Shown here piece after piece: positions 45,884-54,636 of a stretch of 64,000 nt of DNA. The stretch is from Mesonia mobilis DSM 19841 (GTDB taxonomy: Bacteria > Bacteroidota > Bacteroidia > Flavobacteriales > Flavobacteriaceae). Position numbers and translations under genes: made by a program. The notes beneath the pieces are model-generated. The model saw nothing but the letters and a program-made list of their open reading frames with translations, was not told the DNA's origin and ran no database searches. Every line of letters starts with the position of its first letter. Position 1 is the first letter of the stretch. The stretch covers positions 62,001 to 126,000 of the forward strand of contig NZ_AUHX01000005.1 of NCBI RefSeq assembly GCF_000423405.1. Reading direction: 5' to 3'.

Positions 45884-47387
45884 TTACAATTTTGTGTTTT
45901 GTTTTTACTCGTAAGGTGAGTAAACCCGATAAGATCATTGCAAAACCGCCTACGATCAATGCGTAAACCGGTTCGTTATTAAAAAATTCTTTTACGATAA
46001 AGCCTAATATGGTTGCTGCTACAATTTGAGGAAGTACAACAAAAAAGTTGAAAATCCCCATATAGTAACCCATTTTGGAAGAAGGCAAACTATTAGAAAG
46101 CATCGCGTAAGGAATCGATAAAATACTTGCCCAAGCAATACCAACGCCAACCATTGCTAATAAAAGTCCGGTTTTATCACTTAAAAAATAGACAGAAATA
46201 AGTCCGAGGCCTCCAAAAAACAAGGCTAACATATGAGTTATTTTATTACTGGTTCTCTTCGCTAAGACCGGAAGTAAAAATGATACCGCTGCTGCAACAC
46301 CATTATAAACCGCAAACATCACGGGAACCCAATCTGCCGCATCATTATAGGCTTGAGATTTAGGATCGAAGGTATTAAATACGTGACCGGTAACGGCTTG
46401 TGTAGTATAAATCCACATACTGAAAAGTGCAAACCAAGAAAAGAACTGCACCCAAGCCAATTGCTTCATTGCCAAAGGCATATTCAGCATATCGGTAATA
46501 ATAATGGTATAACCGTTTCTTACATTTCGTTTTCTTAATAATGCCACCGAAATAAATAACAGACCGGCGATAATTAAACCAACGAACAGAATGTATAATT
46601 CTTTGGTTAAACCATTAATAAAGATAAGGTAGGTAACAATTGCCCCCAGCAAAAGCATAAAAAAACCAACTCGCATTTGCTTGGCGATATTTTTAGATTT
46701 ATCGACAACTTCTACGCGTTGTGGCTCTTTCTCTTTGTCTTTCGCTTCTATAGCTGCTAATTCTTCCGGAGAGTATTCTTTAGAATTAAAAACAGTCCAT
46801 AATACTGCAGAAATAAAAACAATTCCCCCTACGTAAAAAGACCATTTTACCGAATCTGGAATTAAACCTTCTGCCGCGGTGTTTGAAATTCCGAAGACAT
46901 TGGTAAATAAATACGGAAGTAACGATCCTAGAACCGCGCCCAAACCAATAAAAAAACTTTGCATCGCAAAACCTTGCGTACGCTGATGTTCATCTAAATT
47001 ATCACCTACAAAAGCCCGAAAAGGTTCCATCGAAATATTAATGGAAGCATCCATAATCCAAAGAGTTCCCGCAGCAATCCAAAGCGTTGGTGAATTAGGC
47101 ATTAAAAACAGACAGATCGAAGAAAGTATAGCTCCGATTAAAAAATAAGGTTTTCTGCGGCCTAATTTTGTCCAAGTTTTATCTGAAAAATAACCAATAA
47201 TAGGTTGAACCACTAAACCGGTAACCGGCGCGGCAATCCATAAAATAGGAATATCTTCTACACTTGCACCAAGTGTTTCAAAAATTCTGGAGGTATTGGC
47301 ATTTTGAAGTGCGAACCCAAATTGTATTCCTAAGAAACCGAAACTCATGTTCCAAATTTCCCAGAAACTTAGCTTGCGCTTTTGCAT
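45864..47387 (-). CDS. MFS sugar transporter (SLC45/GPH-like), probable maltose importer
   Basis: A 507-residue inner-membrane transporter with about 12 hydrophobic segments and a charged central loop (EEL AAIEAKDKEKEPQRVEVVDKS region). The start SFWEIWNMSFGFLGIQFGFALQNANTSRIFETLGA and PVTGLVVQPIIGYFSDKTWTKLGRRKPYFLIGA motif place it near sucrose/maltose symporters of the SLC45 type. Leading an operon with pgmB and maltose phosphorylase, it probably imports maltose or small maltodextrins with protons. The end overlaps pgmB by 20 nt. A palindrome and -7 element lie upstream (47428-47486). Confidence 0.92.
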   Translation of the reverse strand: MQKRKLSFWEIWNMSFGFLGIQFGFALQNANTSRIFETLGASVEDIPILWIAAPVTGLVVQPIIGYFSDKTWTKLGRRKPYFLIGAILSSICLFLMPNSPTLWIAAGTLWIMDASINISMEPFRAFVGDNLDEHQRTQGFAMQSFFIGLGAVLGSLLPYLFTNVFGISNTAAEGLIPDSVKWSFYVGGIVFISAVLWTVFNSKEYSPEELAAIEAKDKEKEPQRVEVVDKSKNIAKQMRVGFFMLLLGAIVTYLIFINGLTKELYILFVGLIIAGLLFISVALLRKRNVRNGYTIIITDMLNMPLAMKQLAWVQFFSWFALFSMWIYTTQAVTGHVFNTFDPKSQAYNDAADWVPVMFAVYNGVAAAVSFLLPVLAKRTSNKITHMLALFFGGLGLISVYFLSDKTGLLLAMVGVGIAWASILSIPYAMLSNSLPSSKMGYYMGIFNFFVVLPQIVAATILGFIVKEFFNNEPVYALIVGGFAMILSGLLTLRVKTKHKIVIDENQN

Positions 47388-47427
47388 ATCGTAATTTATT
47401 GATTAATAACACGATAAGCACGATGAC

Positions 47428-47471
47428 TTATCATTACTTTAAGTGGAAAGTGAAAACATAAGTAATGATAA
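47428..47471. promoter_or_regulatory. Candidate operator: 12-bp inverted repeat around a shared 20-bp motif
   Basis: The arms TTATCATTACTT (47428-47439) and AAGTAATGATAA (47460-47471) are perfect reverse complements, separated by 20 nt. Across the spacer and right arm lies TGGAAAGTGAAAACATAAGT (47444-47463), which recurs exactly at 48804-48823 upstream of susC. The palindrome would start at about +1 relative to the predicted promoter of the MFS operon, a usual place for a repressor site. The LacI regulator next door is the obvious candidate to bind it. Confidence 0.65.
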
Positions 47472-47478
47472 TCAGCTA

Positions 47479-47486
47479 CAAATATA
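47479..47486 (-). promoter_or_regulatory. -7 promoter element of the MFS-pgmB-GH65 operon
   Basis: TATATTTG on the minus strand fits TAnnTTTG. No TTG is found at the ideal upstream distance, so the promoter is weak or needs an activator. The predicted start lies at about 47472, right at the edge of the palindrome. Confidence 0.5.
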
Positions 47487-47610
47487 AAGATTAAATTGAA
47501 ATTGTAATGTTAAATCTTATTTTTAGTGGTTAGATTTGAGAGGTTAGAGATTAGATGTAAACGGTATGAAACGAAAAAATCAAAAAAAACTAAACAACTC
47601 AAAAACACAT

Positions 47611-48630
47611 TTATTTTTTTACTGAATCTCTAATAATTAAACTCGTATCTAACACAGTGGTTTGAAAGATTTGTTCCTCTGTTTCACTTTCTAAACGCTC
47701 AATTAATAAATGAGCAGCTTTTGCTCCCATATCTTCCCCATGTTGATTTACGGTAGAAAGACTTGGTATAAAACTTTTAGAAACTACTCCATCGGTAAAA
47801 CCGATCACAGAAACATCGTTAGGAACTTTTTTTCCTAATTTAGTTAGCGCTTTAATGGCATTTACTGCAAATTGTTCATTTACCGCGAAAACTGCGTCGA
47901 TGTCTTTTCCTTTTAAAAATTCTTCTATTTTTTCTTGAGAATGATCTACATCTTCAATTTTTAAGATAAGATCCTCATTTACTTCTAAATCGTTAGTGGT
48001 TAATGCTTCTTTGTAGCCTGCAGTTCTCAATTTACCAACACTTACATAATCAACCGTTGAAATAAGTGCAATTTTTTTGCATTGCAAATCAATTAGGTAT
48101 TGAACTGCCTCAAAAGCACCATGCTTATCACTAATCACCACTTTATCACAAATTACTTCATCGATCACTCGATCAAACATCACTACTGGCATTCCCTGGC
48201 TTATTACTTCTTTAATATGATGGTAATCTTCTTTTTGTTGAGTTTCTTTAGCAACAGACATAATAAAACCATCGGTGCTTCCATTGGCTAAAAATTCAAG
48301 GTTTAAGACTTCTTTATCGAAAGAGTTGTTCGATAAACAAATAATAACGTTATAACCTTTTTCGTTCGCCACGTGCTCAATACCGCGAATAACTGTCGTA
48401 AAGAAATGATGCACGATTTCCGGGATAATAATACCTATAGTTTTAGTTTTTCTGTTTTTTAGGCTTAAGGCAATGTTATTAGGCTTGTAATTATAAAGTT
48501 TAGCGAAAGCTTTAATTTTCTCTTTGGTATCTACACTTATCTCTGCACTATCTTTTAGAGCTTTAGAAACCGTTGAAACTGAGACATCTAGTTCTTTCGC
48601 AATTTGCTTTAATGTGATTTTTCTTTTCAT
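47611..48630 (-). CDS. LacI-family transcriptional regulator of the starch locus
   Basis: A 339-residue regulator. The N-terminal helix-turn-helix ITLKQIAKELDVSVSTVSKALKD (4-26) and hinge helix NNIALSLKNRKT are standard; the periplasmic-binding-like effector domain follows (TIGIIIPEIVHHFFTTVIRGIE, FDRVIDEVICDKVVISD, AVFAVNEQFAVNAI and SVIGFTDGVVSKSFIPSLSTVNQ). It sits between the two starch operons and is divergent from susC, so it likely controls both in response to maltose or a related sugar. Flavobacteria often use LacI proteins here where Bacteroides use SusR. Confidence 0.93.
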   Translation of the reverse strand: MKRKITLKQIAKELDVSVSTVSKALKDSAEISVDTKEKIKAFAKLYNYKPNNIALSLKNRKTKTIGIIIPEIVHHFFTTVIRGIEHVANEKGYNVIICLSNNSFDKEVLNLEFLANGSTDGFIMSVAKETQQKEDYHHIKEVISQGMPVVMFDRVIDEVICDKVVISDKHGAFEAVQYLIDLQCKKIALISTVDYVSVGKLRTAGYKEALTTNDLEVNEDLILKIEDVDHSQEKIEEFLKGKDIDAVFAVNEQFAVNAIKALTKLGKKVPNDVSVIGFTDGVVSKSFIPSLSTVNQHGEDMGAKAAHLLIERLESETEEQIFQTTVLDTSLIIRDSVKK

Positions 48631-48693
48631 AATTATTTATATATAATCAGTTAATGGGGTTAAAATTTTTAATTCCTTAATTATAAGCCCTAT

Positions 48694-48738
48694 AAGTTTT
48701 CAATATGTTAAAATTTAACAAGTTTTCAACACGAAAAC
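48694..48738. promoter_or_regulatory. Repeated 'AAGTTTTCAA' and inverted GTTTTC/GAAAAC in the lacI-susC region
   Basis: AAGTTTTCAA occurs at 48694-48703 and 48720-48729. The second copy forms an inverted repeat, GTTTTC (48722-48727), 5 nt, GAAAAC (48733-48738). These lie between divergent lacI and susC and could be a second regulator site. No clear TAnnTTTG element is seen on either strand here. Confidence 0.35.
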
Positions 48739-48803
48739 GTTATAGTCGGTTTTAGAATTTTCTTATATGAAAAACTAACACCAATTTTACATTGTTTTAA
48801 CAT

Positions 48804-48823
48804 TGGAAAGTGAAAACATAAGT
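48804..48823. promoter_or_regulatory. Copy of the shared 20-bp motif upstream of susC
   Basis: TGGAAAGTGAAAACATAAGT is identical over all 20 bases to 47444-47463 in the control region of the MFS operon. It lies 36-56 nt upstream of the susC ATG. An exact 20-base match in two otherwise unlike intergenic regions flanking the regulator gene is very unlikely by chance. Confidence 0.65.
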
Positions 48824-48859
48824 TACAAACACAAATTTAAAACTATTATTCAATAATCT

Positions 48860-51790
48860 ATGAGAACATTGTACAAAGCGTTACTGGTCTTATTAATTGC
48901 GATCCCTTCGAGTATTTATGCTCAGGAATCATCAGTTAGTGGTACCGTAACCGAATCAACCGGAATGCCAATCCCTGGTGTAAACGTCGTTGTAAAAAAC
49001 ACTAGCAAAGGTGCAGTGACAGATTTTGATGGTAATTACACCATTAATAATGTCCAAAAAAATGACACACTTGTTTACTCTTATATTGGTTTCACTACAC
49101 AAGAAATCGTTTTCGTTAATCAAAGTACGATAAACGTAACTTTAGAAGAAGATTCTTCTACCTTAGATGAAGTTGTCGTTGTAGGTTATGGTACGACTGC
49201 AAAGAAAGATTTAACCGGAGCAGTGAACCAAATTTCTACTGAAGATTTCAATAAAGGGCAACAAAACACCGCAAGTCAATTAATCACTGGTAAAATTGCC
49301 GGTGTAAATGTAACTACTGGTGGAGCTCCTGGAGATGGTAGTAATATTACTATTCGTGGTCTAGGATCTTTACAATTAAACAATAGTCCACTTTACGTAG
49401 TAGATGGTTTCCCTATATCTAACGATGCTGTTGGTGGTTCTAGAAACCCATTAGATTTTATTAACCCTAACGATATTGAAAGTATTACCGTTTTAAAAGA
49501 TGCTTCTGCTACCGCTATTTATGGTTCGAGAGCAGCGAACGGTGTTATTTTAATTACTACTAAAAAAGGAAAAGGTTTAGATTTTAAATTCAATTACTCA
49601 TCTACTACTACGCTTTACACACCTACAGATTATGTAGATGTTTTAGACGGAGATCAATTTAGAGCTTTAGTAAATGAAGTAGGTAACGATGCGGCTATCG
49701 GAAGATTAGGAACGGCTAATACCAACTGGCAAGACTTAATTTACAGAGATGCTTTTGGATCTGAACACAATTTTAGTACAACCGGAAACATCGGTGGTTT
49801 TATGCCGGTAAGAGCTTCTTTAGGTTATTCTGATCAAGATGGTATTTTAAAAAATGATAACTTTACAAGAACTACAGCAGCAATCAACTTAAAGCCAAGT
49901 TTCTTTGATGGTCATTTAAAATTTGAATTAAATGGTCGCGGTATGTATAATGAAAATACATTTGGTAATCGTGGAGCCATTGGATCTGCTGTCGACTTTG
50001 ACCCAACACAATCGGTTTACAATCCTAATTCTACGTATTCACCTTATTTTACCTGGTTAAATTCTGAAGGTAATGCACAGTATAACCTAGCTCCTACCAA
50101 TCCGGTAGCTTTATTAAATGAAGTTGATGATACTGCTGAAGTAAGAAGATTTATAGGAAATGCAAAAGTAGATTACAAATTACATTTCTTTCCAGATCTT
50201 ACTGCAACCGTTAATTTAGGTTTAGACAAAACAAATAGTCACGGTAGAACTGCTGTCTCTCAAGCTTTACCGTCTACGCAATTAGACTGGGATGGATCAT
50301 ACTCATTTTATGAAAATGAATCTACGAATAAATTATTTGATGCCTATTTAACTTACGATAAAGATATTAATGACCATTCGATTACTGCAGTTTTAGGTCA
50401 TTCGTACCAAAGTTTTTATAACGATAACTTTAGTTATGATAGCGAAGCTGAACAAGAAGGAAATGAATTTGAATTTATCGATAAATATGAGCACGTATTG
50501 CTTTCTTATTTTGGACGTTTAAATTATAACTTTGATGATCGTTATTTAGTAACTGCTTCGTTAAGAGCAGATGCCTCTTCAAGACTTAATCCGGATGATC
50601 GTTGGGGCTACTTCCCTTCTGCGGCATTAGCTTGGAATATTAATAATGAAGATTTCTTTAAATCTAACGTAATCGATCAACTTAAATTAAGAGTTGGTTA
50701 TGGAGAAATTGGTAATGTTAATGGTTTAGGAAACTATTTATTCTTAACTAGATATACTAGAAGTAGAACCAATGCTAATTACCAATTTGGTTATATCGAC
50801 AATAATCCAAACTTTATACAAACCTATAGACCAGAAGCAATTAACGAGAATTTACGCTGGGAAATTGGTCAAACTCTAAATGTTGGTTTAGATTACGCCT
50901 TATTCGATAGTAGAATCTCTGGTTCTGTAAATGCATACATTAACAAAACTGAAGACCTTATTTCTTACGTAACTGTTTCACCTTTTACGAATTTCTCTAA
51001 CGGACTTAATGCTAACATTGGTGATATGGAAAATAGAGGTATCGAATTTGAAATTAATGCTACACCAATTCAAACCGAAGATTTTACTTGGAGAATCGGT
51101 TACAATATCGCACTTAACGATAATGAAATTACAAACCTTCCAGATCAAGTAGAAACCGGTGGTATTAATGGTGGTACGGGAAATAACATTCAATTGCATA
51201 AAGAAGGTCATTCACCAAGCACATATTGGGTTTACAAGCAAATTTATGATGAAAATGGTCGACCAATCGAAGGTGCTTATGTAGATAGAAATGGTGATAA
51301 TATCATTAATGACGATGACAAATATTTAGCTGAAGATCCTTATGCAGATATTACCATGGGATTAAATACTAACTTGAATTATAAAAACTGGGATTTTGCT
51401 GTAGTATCTAGAGTAAGTTTAGGTAATTATAACTATAACAATATGGCTTCTGCTAAATCTTACCAGTTAAGAGCGACAGAAAATAGTATTTTAACCAATT
51501 TACATGCAGATACGTATAACTCAGGGTTCCAAAACCTAACCGATGGTAATCTACAAAGCGATTATTACTTACAAGATGCATCTTTCTTCAAATTAGATAA
51601 CATTACTTTGGGTTATACTATTCCTAATGTGTTTAGTAAAGACAGCAACTTAAGAATCTTTGGTTCTGCTCAAAACGTATTAGTGATCACTGACTATGAC
51701 GGTCTAGATCCAGAAATTTACGGTGGTATAGATAATAACTTCTACCCAAGACCGAGATTATATAGTATCGGAGTTAATTTAAACTTTTAA
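48860..51790 (+). CDS. SusC-family TonB-dependent outer-membrane transporter
   Basis: A 976-residue outer-membrane transporter. Signal peptide about 1-21 (ending IYAQ); CarboxypepD-regulatory-like domain about 25-100 (SGTVTESTGMPIPGVNVVVKN, GAVTDFDGNYTINN, SYIGFTTQEI); TonB-box-like LDEVVVVGYGT near 105; plug with GKIAGVNVTTGGAPGDGSNITIRG, VVDGFPI and VLKDASATAIYGSRAANGVILITTKKG; then a 22-strand-type beta-barrel ending in aromatic-rich IGVNLNF. With SusD it imports maltodextrins using TonB energy. First gene of susC-susD-susE. Confidence 0.96.
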   Translation: MRTLYKALLVLLIAIPSSIYAQESSVSGTVTESTGMPIPGVNVVVKNTSKGAVTDFDGNYTINNVQKNDTLVYSYIGFTTQEIVFVNQSTINVTLEEDSSTLDEVVVVGYGTTAKKDLTGAVNQISTEDFNKGQQNTASQLITGKIAGVNVTTGGAPGDGSNITIRGLGSLQLNNSPLYVVDGFPISNDAVGGSRNPLDFINPNDIESITVLKDASATAIYGSRAANGVILITTKKGKGLDFKFNYSSTTTLYTPTDYVDVLDGDQFRALVNEVGNDAAIGRLGTANTNWQDLIYRDAFGSEHNFSTTGNIGGFMPVRASLGYSDQDGILKNDNFTRTTAAINLKPSFFDGHLKFELNGRGMYNENTFGNRGAIGSAVDFDPTQSVYNPNSTYSPYFTWLNSEGNAQYNLAPTNPVALLNEVDDTAEVRRFIGNAKVDYKLHFFPDLTATVNLGLDKTNSHGRTAVSQALPSTQLDWDGSYSFYENESTNKLFDAYLTYDKDINDHSITAVLGHSYQSFYNDNFSYDSEAEQEGNEFEFIDKYEHVLLSYFGRLNYNFDDRYLVTASLRADASSRLNPDDRWGYFPSAALAWNINNEDFFKSNVIDQLKLRVGYGEIGNVNGLGNYLFLTRYTRSRTNANYQFGYIDNNPNFIQTYRPEAINENLRWEIGQTLNVGLDYALFDSRISGSVNAYINKTEDLISYVTVSPFTNFSNGLNANIGDMENRGIEFEINATPIQTEDFTWRIGYNIALNDNEITNLPDQVETGGINGGTGNNIQLHKEGHSPSTYWVYKQIYDENGRPIEGAYVDRNGDNIINDDDKYLAEDPYADITMGLNTNLNYKNWDFAVVSRVSLGNYNYNNMASAKSYQLRATENSILTNLHADTYNSGFQNLTDGNLQSDYYLQDASFFKLDNITLGYTIPNVFSKDSNLRIFGSAQNVLVITDYDGLDPEIYGGIDNNFYPRPRLYSIGVNLNF

Positions 51791-51800
51791 AAAAAGAATT

Positions 51801-53426
51801 ATGAAAATGAATTTTATAAATAAACTTTTCTTCATCGTTCCGGCAATGGTACTCTTCTCTTGTCATAACGATTTAGATGTAGATCCTACCATCGATCCTG
51901 ATAGTTTTACAGAAGAAAATGTTTTTGCAAATGAAACAGAAGCAAAAAGTGCATTGGCAAAACTTTATGCAAGTTTAGCTTTAACCGGACAAGAAGGTCC
52001 TGCCGGACAACCCGATATTTCTGGAATTGACGAAGGTACTTCTCAATACTCAAGAATGTTATTCAGCTTAAATGAACTTACAACAGATAATGCTGTAGTA
52101 GGTTGGGGAGATCCCGGACTACCAGATCTTCATGCAATGAGCTGGGGAGCAAGTAACGATTTTACCACTGCGATGTATAACCGTTTAGCACAAGAGGTTT
52201 CGTTTTGTAACTCTTTTATCGATAACGCGCAATCTTTAACTAATTCAGATGAAGTTGATGCTTTTGTTGCAGAAGCTAGATTTTTAAGAGCTTTCGCATA
52301 CTACAATTTAATCGATCTATATGCAGATGTTCCTTTAGTAACTCAAGTCTCTACTAACGTACCTGAGCAAAATTCAAGAGAAGAGATTTTCGGATTTATC
52401 GAAACAGAATTATTAGAAATTCAAGACCTTTTAAAAGAAAGTGGAGCTAACGAATATGGTCGTGTAGATCGTGTTGCGGCTTGGGCTTTATTATCTAAAT
52501 TATATTTAAATGCAGAGGTATGGATAGGTGAAGCTCGTTATACAGATGCAATTACCTATTCTCAATTAGCCATTAATTCAACCTATTCTATTAATGTTAA
52601 CGATGAAAACGGTGATGGTTCTGCTTATGATGAATTATTTAAAGCTGATAACGATACCAACGGAGCACAAAACGAATTTATTTTTGCGATTAACTTCGAC
52701 GGTAATTCTTCTAGAACTTATGGAGGGACAACTTTCTTAGTTCACGCTTCTAGAGGTGGTTCTATGGATCCTGCTGCTGCCGGTATTAACGGTGGTTGGG
52801 AAGGTTTAAGAACTACCAGTGCATTAGTCAATAAATTTAACTACGCGGTAACTAACTCAGAAGATGGTGATCCTATTGAATGGGCAGACGGTAGAGCAAT
52901 GTTCTATACTGATGGACAAAACTTAGAGATCAATACAATAGCTAACACATTTACCGATGGTTATGCCATTACAAAATTCACCAATGTAGATTCTGAAGGT
53001 AATCCCGGAGTCGATGAAGGTGGAGATTTTGTAGACACCGATTTACCATTAATTCGTTTAGCTGAAGTTTACCTTAATTATGCTGAAGCTGTTTTACGTA
53101 ACGGTAGCGGCGGTGACCTTCAAACCGCAACTGCTTATATCAATGAATTAAGACAAAGAGCCTTTGGTAACAATAACGGAAATATTACAAGTGGCGATTT
53201 AGATTTAGATTTCATTATCGATGAAAGAGCTAGAGAATTGTATTGGGAAGGTCAACGAAGAACAGACTTAATTCGTTTTGGAGACTTTACTACAGGAAGT
53301 TACTTATGGCCTTTTAAAGGTGGTGCACAAGGGGGAACTGCAGTTTCAGAATTTAGAAACTTATTCCCGCTACCAAGTAACAATATTTTAATCAACACTA
53401 ATTTAACTCAAAATCCAGGATACTAA
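51801..53426 (+). CDS. SusD/RagB-family starch-binding lipoprotein
   Basis: A 541-residue surface lipoprotein: lipobox VLFSC with Cys21, then HNDLDVDPT. The mature part starts with the typical SusD region (DPDSFTEENVFANETEAKSALAKLYASLA) and has the helical TPR-like scaffold (FVAEARFLRAFAYYNLIDLYADVPLVT), the substrate face with many Trp, and the C-terminal DLPLIRLAEVYLNYAEAVLRNG and IDERARELYWEGQRRTDLIRFG. It forms the lid on SusC that catches oligosaccharide. It lies 10 nt after susC. Confidence 0.96.
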   Translation: MKMNFINKLFFIVPAMVLFSCHNDLDVDPTIDPDSFTEENVFANETEAKSALAKLYASLALTGQEGPAGQPDISGIDEGTSQYSRMLFSLNELTTDNAVVGWGDPGLPDLHAMSWGASNDFTTAMYNRLAQEVSFCNSFIDNAQSLTNSDEVDAFVAEARFLRAFAYYNLIDLYADVPLVTQVSTNVPEQNSREEIFGFIETELLEIQDLLKESGANEYGRVDRVAAWALLSKLYLNAEVWIGEARYTDAITYSQLAINSTYSINVNDENGDGSAYDELFKADNDTNGAQNEFIFAINFDGNSSRTYGGTTFLVHASRGGSMDPAAAGINGGWEGLRTTSALVNKFNYAVTNSEDGDPIEWADGRAMFYTDGQNLEINTIANTFTDGYAITKFTNVDSEGNPGVDEGGDFVDTDLPLIRLAEVYLNYAEAVLRNGSGGDLQTATAYINELRQRAFGNNNGNITSGDLDLDFIIDERARELYWEGQRRTDLIRFGDFTTGSYLWPFKGGAQGGTAVSEFRNLFPLPSNNILINTNLTQNPGY

Positions 53427-53438
53427 AATCGTAACATC

Positions 53439-54503
53439 ATGAAAAAGTTAATAAACATATTCGCTTTATGCTTTATCGCATTAAGTTTTATCGCTTGTGA
53501 AGAAGAAGATGAATTTACATTTATCGCAAGCCCAGAGCAAACCGCAGATTTCACATTTACCAATTCAATTTCAGATAATTATTTGCTAAGTCCTTTAGTA
53601 GCCGATAATCCTGCTGAAAGATTTGTTTGGAATGAAGCAGATTTTGATGTGCAAACTCCGGTAAATTACGAATTACAAGGAGCAGTAACTGAAGATTTCA
53701 ACAACCCTACTACTTTAGCAGACATTACAGGAACAGATTACTCAGTGACTGTAAGCAGTATGTTAAGTTTAGCAAATGAAGCTGGTTTAGATAACGATCC
53801 AGATACAGAAGAAGCTCCAAACACAGGCATGCTTTTTTTTAGAGTAAGAGCTTACGTTGGTGCAGATGCAGGAAATGTTGTTGAGCAATTCTCAGATATG
53901 CTAACCTTAAACGTTGAATTAGTCGAAAATACTTCAGAAGAAGTAGATTTAAGTACCACTTGGGGTGTAACTGGTGGTGCAACAGAATTTGGATGGGATG
54001 CTCCTGATGTACCGATGTGGAAATCAGATATAACCGGTGTAGATAATCTTGTTTACGTTGCCTATACTACCCTAACTGATGGAGAGATTAAATTCAGAGA
54101 AAATGAAGCTTGGGGTAACGATTACGGCGGTGCCGATGGCCAATTGGTTGCAGGTGGGGATAATATTGAAGTTACTGAAGGAACATACAAAATTACCATA
54201 GATTTAAACCCTGATGAATTAACCTATAGCTTAGAAGAATACTCTTGGGGTATTGTTGGTGATGCTACTCCTAATGGTTGGGATGGACCAGATGTTCAAT
54301 TATCATACAATGGAGAAAATAATACTTGGATGGTAGAAAATGTAACTTTAACCGATGGTGAAATCAAATTTAGATTAAACAACGCTTGGGGTGATGATTA
54401 CGGAGGAAATGATGGACAATTAGGATCTGATAATATCCCTGTAACTGCAGGAACTTACACCATTATCGTAGATTTCGAAAACGGAACCTATACCATCGAA
54501 TAA
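53439..54503 (+). CDS. SusE/SusF-like starch-binding surface lipoprotein
   Basis: A 354-residue lipoprotein: lipobox FIAC with Cys20, followed by EEEDEF, an acidic stretch like the surface-export signal. An N-terminal SusE domain spans about 25-165. Two tandem carbohydrate-binding modules follow at about 175-265 and 266-354, each with WG(V/I).G.AT..GWD.PDV, LTDGEIKFR and AW(G/D)(N/D)DYGG..GQL. The repeated Trp residues fit a starch-binding face. It probably holds starch at the surface next to SusC/SusD. It lies 12 nt after susD; a terminator follows. Confidence 0.9.
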   Translation: MKKLINIFALCFIALSFIACEEEDEFTFIASPEQTADFTFTNSISDNYLLSPLVADNPAERFVWNEADFDVQTPVNYELQGAVTEDFNNPTTLADITGTDYSVTVSSMLSLANEAGLDNDPDTEEAPNTGMLFFRVRAYVGADAGNVVEQFSDMLTLNVELVENTSEEVDLSTTWGVTGGATEFGWDAPDVPMWKSDITGVDNLVYVAYTTLTDGEIKFRENEAWGNDYGGADGQLVAGGDNIEVTEGTYKITIDLNPDELTYSLEEYSWGIVGDATPNGWDGPDVQLSYNGENNTWMVENVTLTDGEIKFRLNNAWGDDYGGNDGQLGSDNIPVTAGTYTIIVDFENGTYTIE

Positions 54504-54556
54504 TATTTTGAAAACAACTCTTTCTCTGTAAGAGTAACTTTCAACCAATTTACATC

Positions 54557-54615
54557 AAAGCCCTGAATACAAATCACATCGTTTTTAATGATATTGAAGT
54601 ATTCAGGGCTTTTTT
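54557..54615 (+). terminator. Intrinsic terminator or attenuator between susE and the secreted amylase
   Basis: A perfect 14-bp stem (54557-54570 with 54599-54612), an unusually long 28-nt loop and a T run. It lies between susE and the amylase gene on the same strand, so part of the transcription may stop here and lower amylase expression relative to susCDE, unless the amylase has its own promoter. Confidence 0.8.
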
Positions 54616-54636
54616 TAAACAATTAAATTATTATTT

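Noticed and set aside
47521-47570. Repetitive GGTTAGATTTGAGAGGTTAGAGATTAGATG-like tract upstream of the MFS gene
   Set aside because: It is a loose purine-rich near-repeat of short units, without a defined period or second copy in the window; recorded as low-complexity sequence only.
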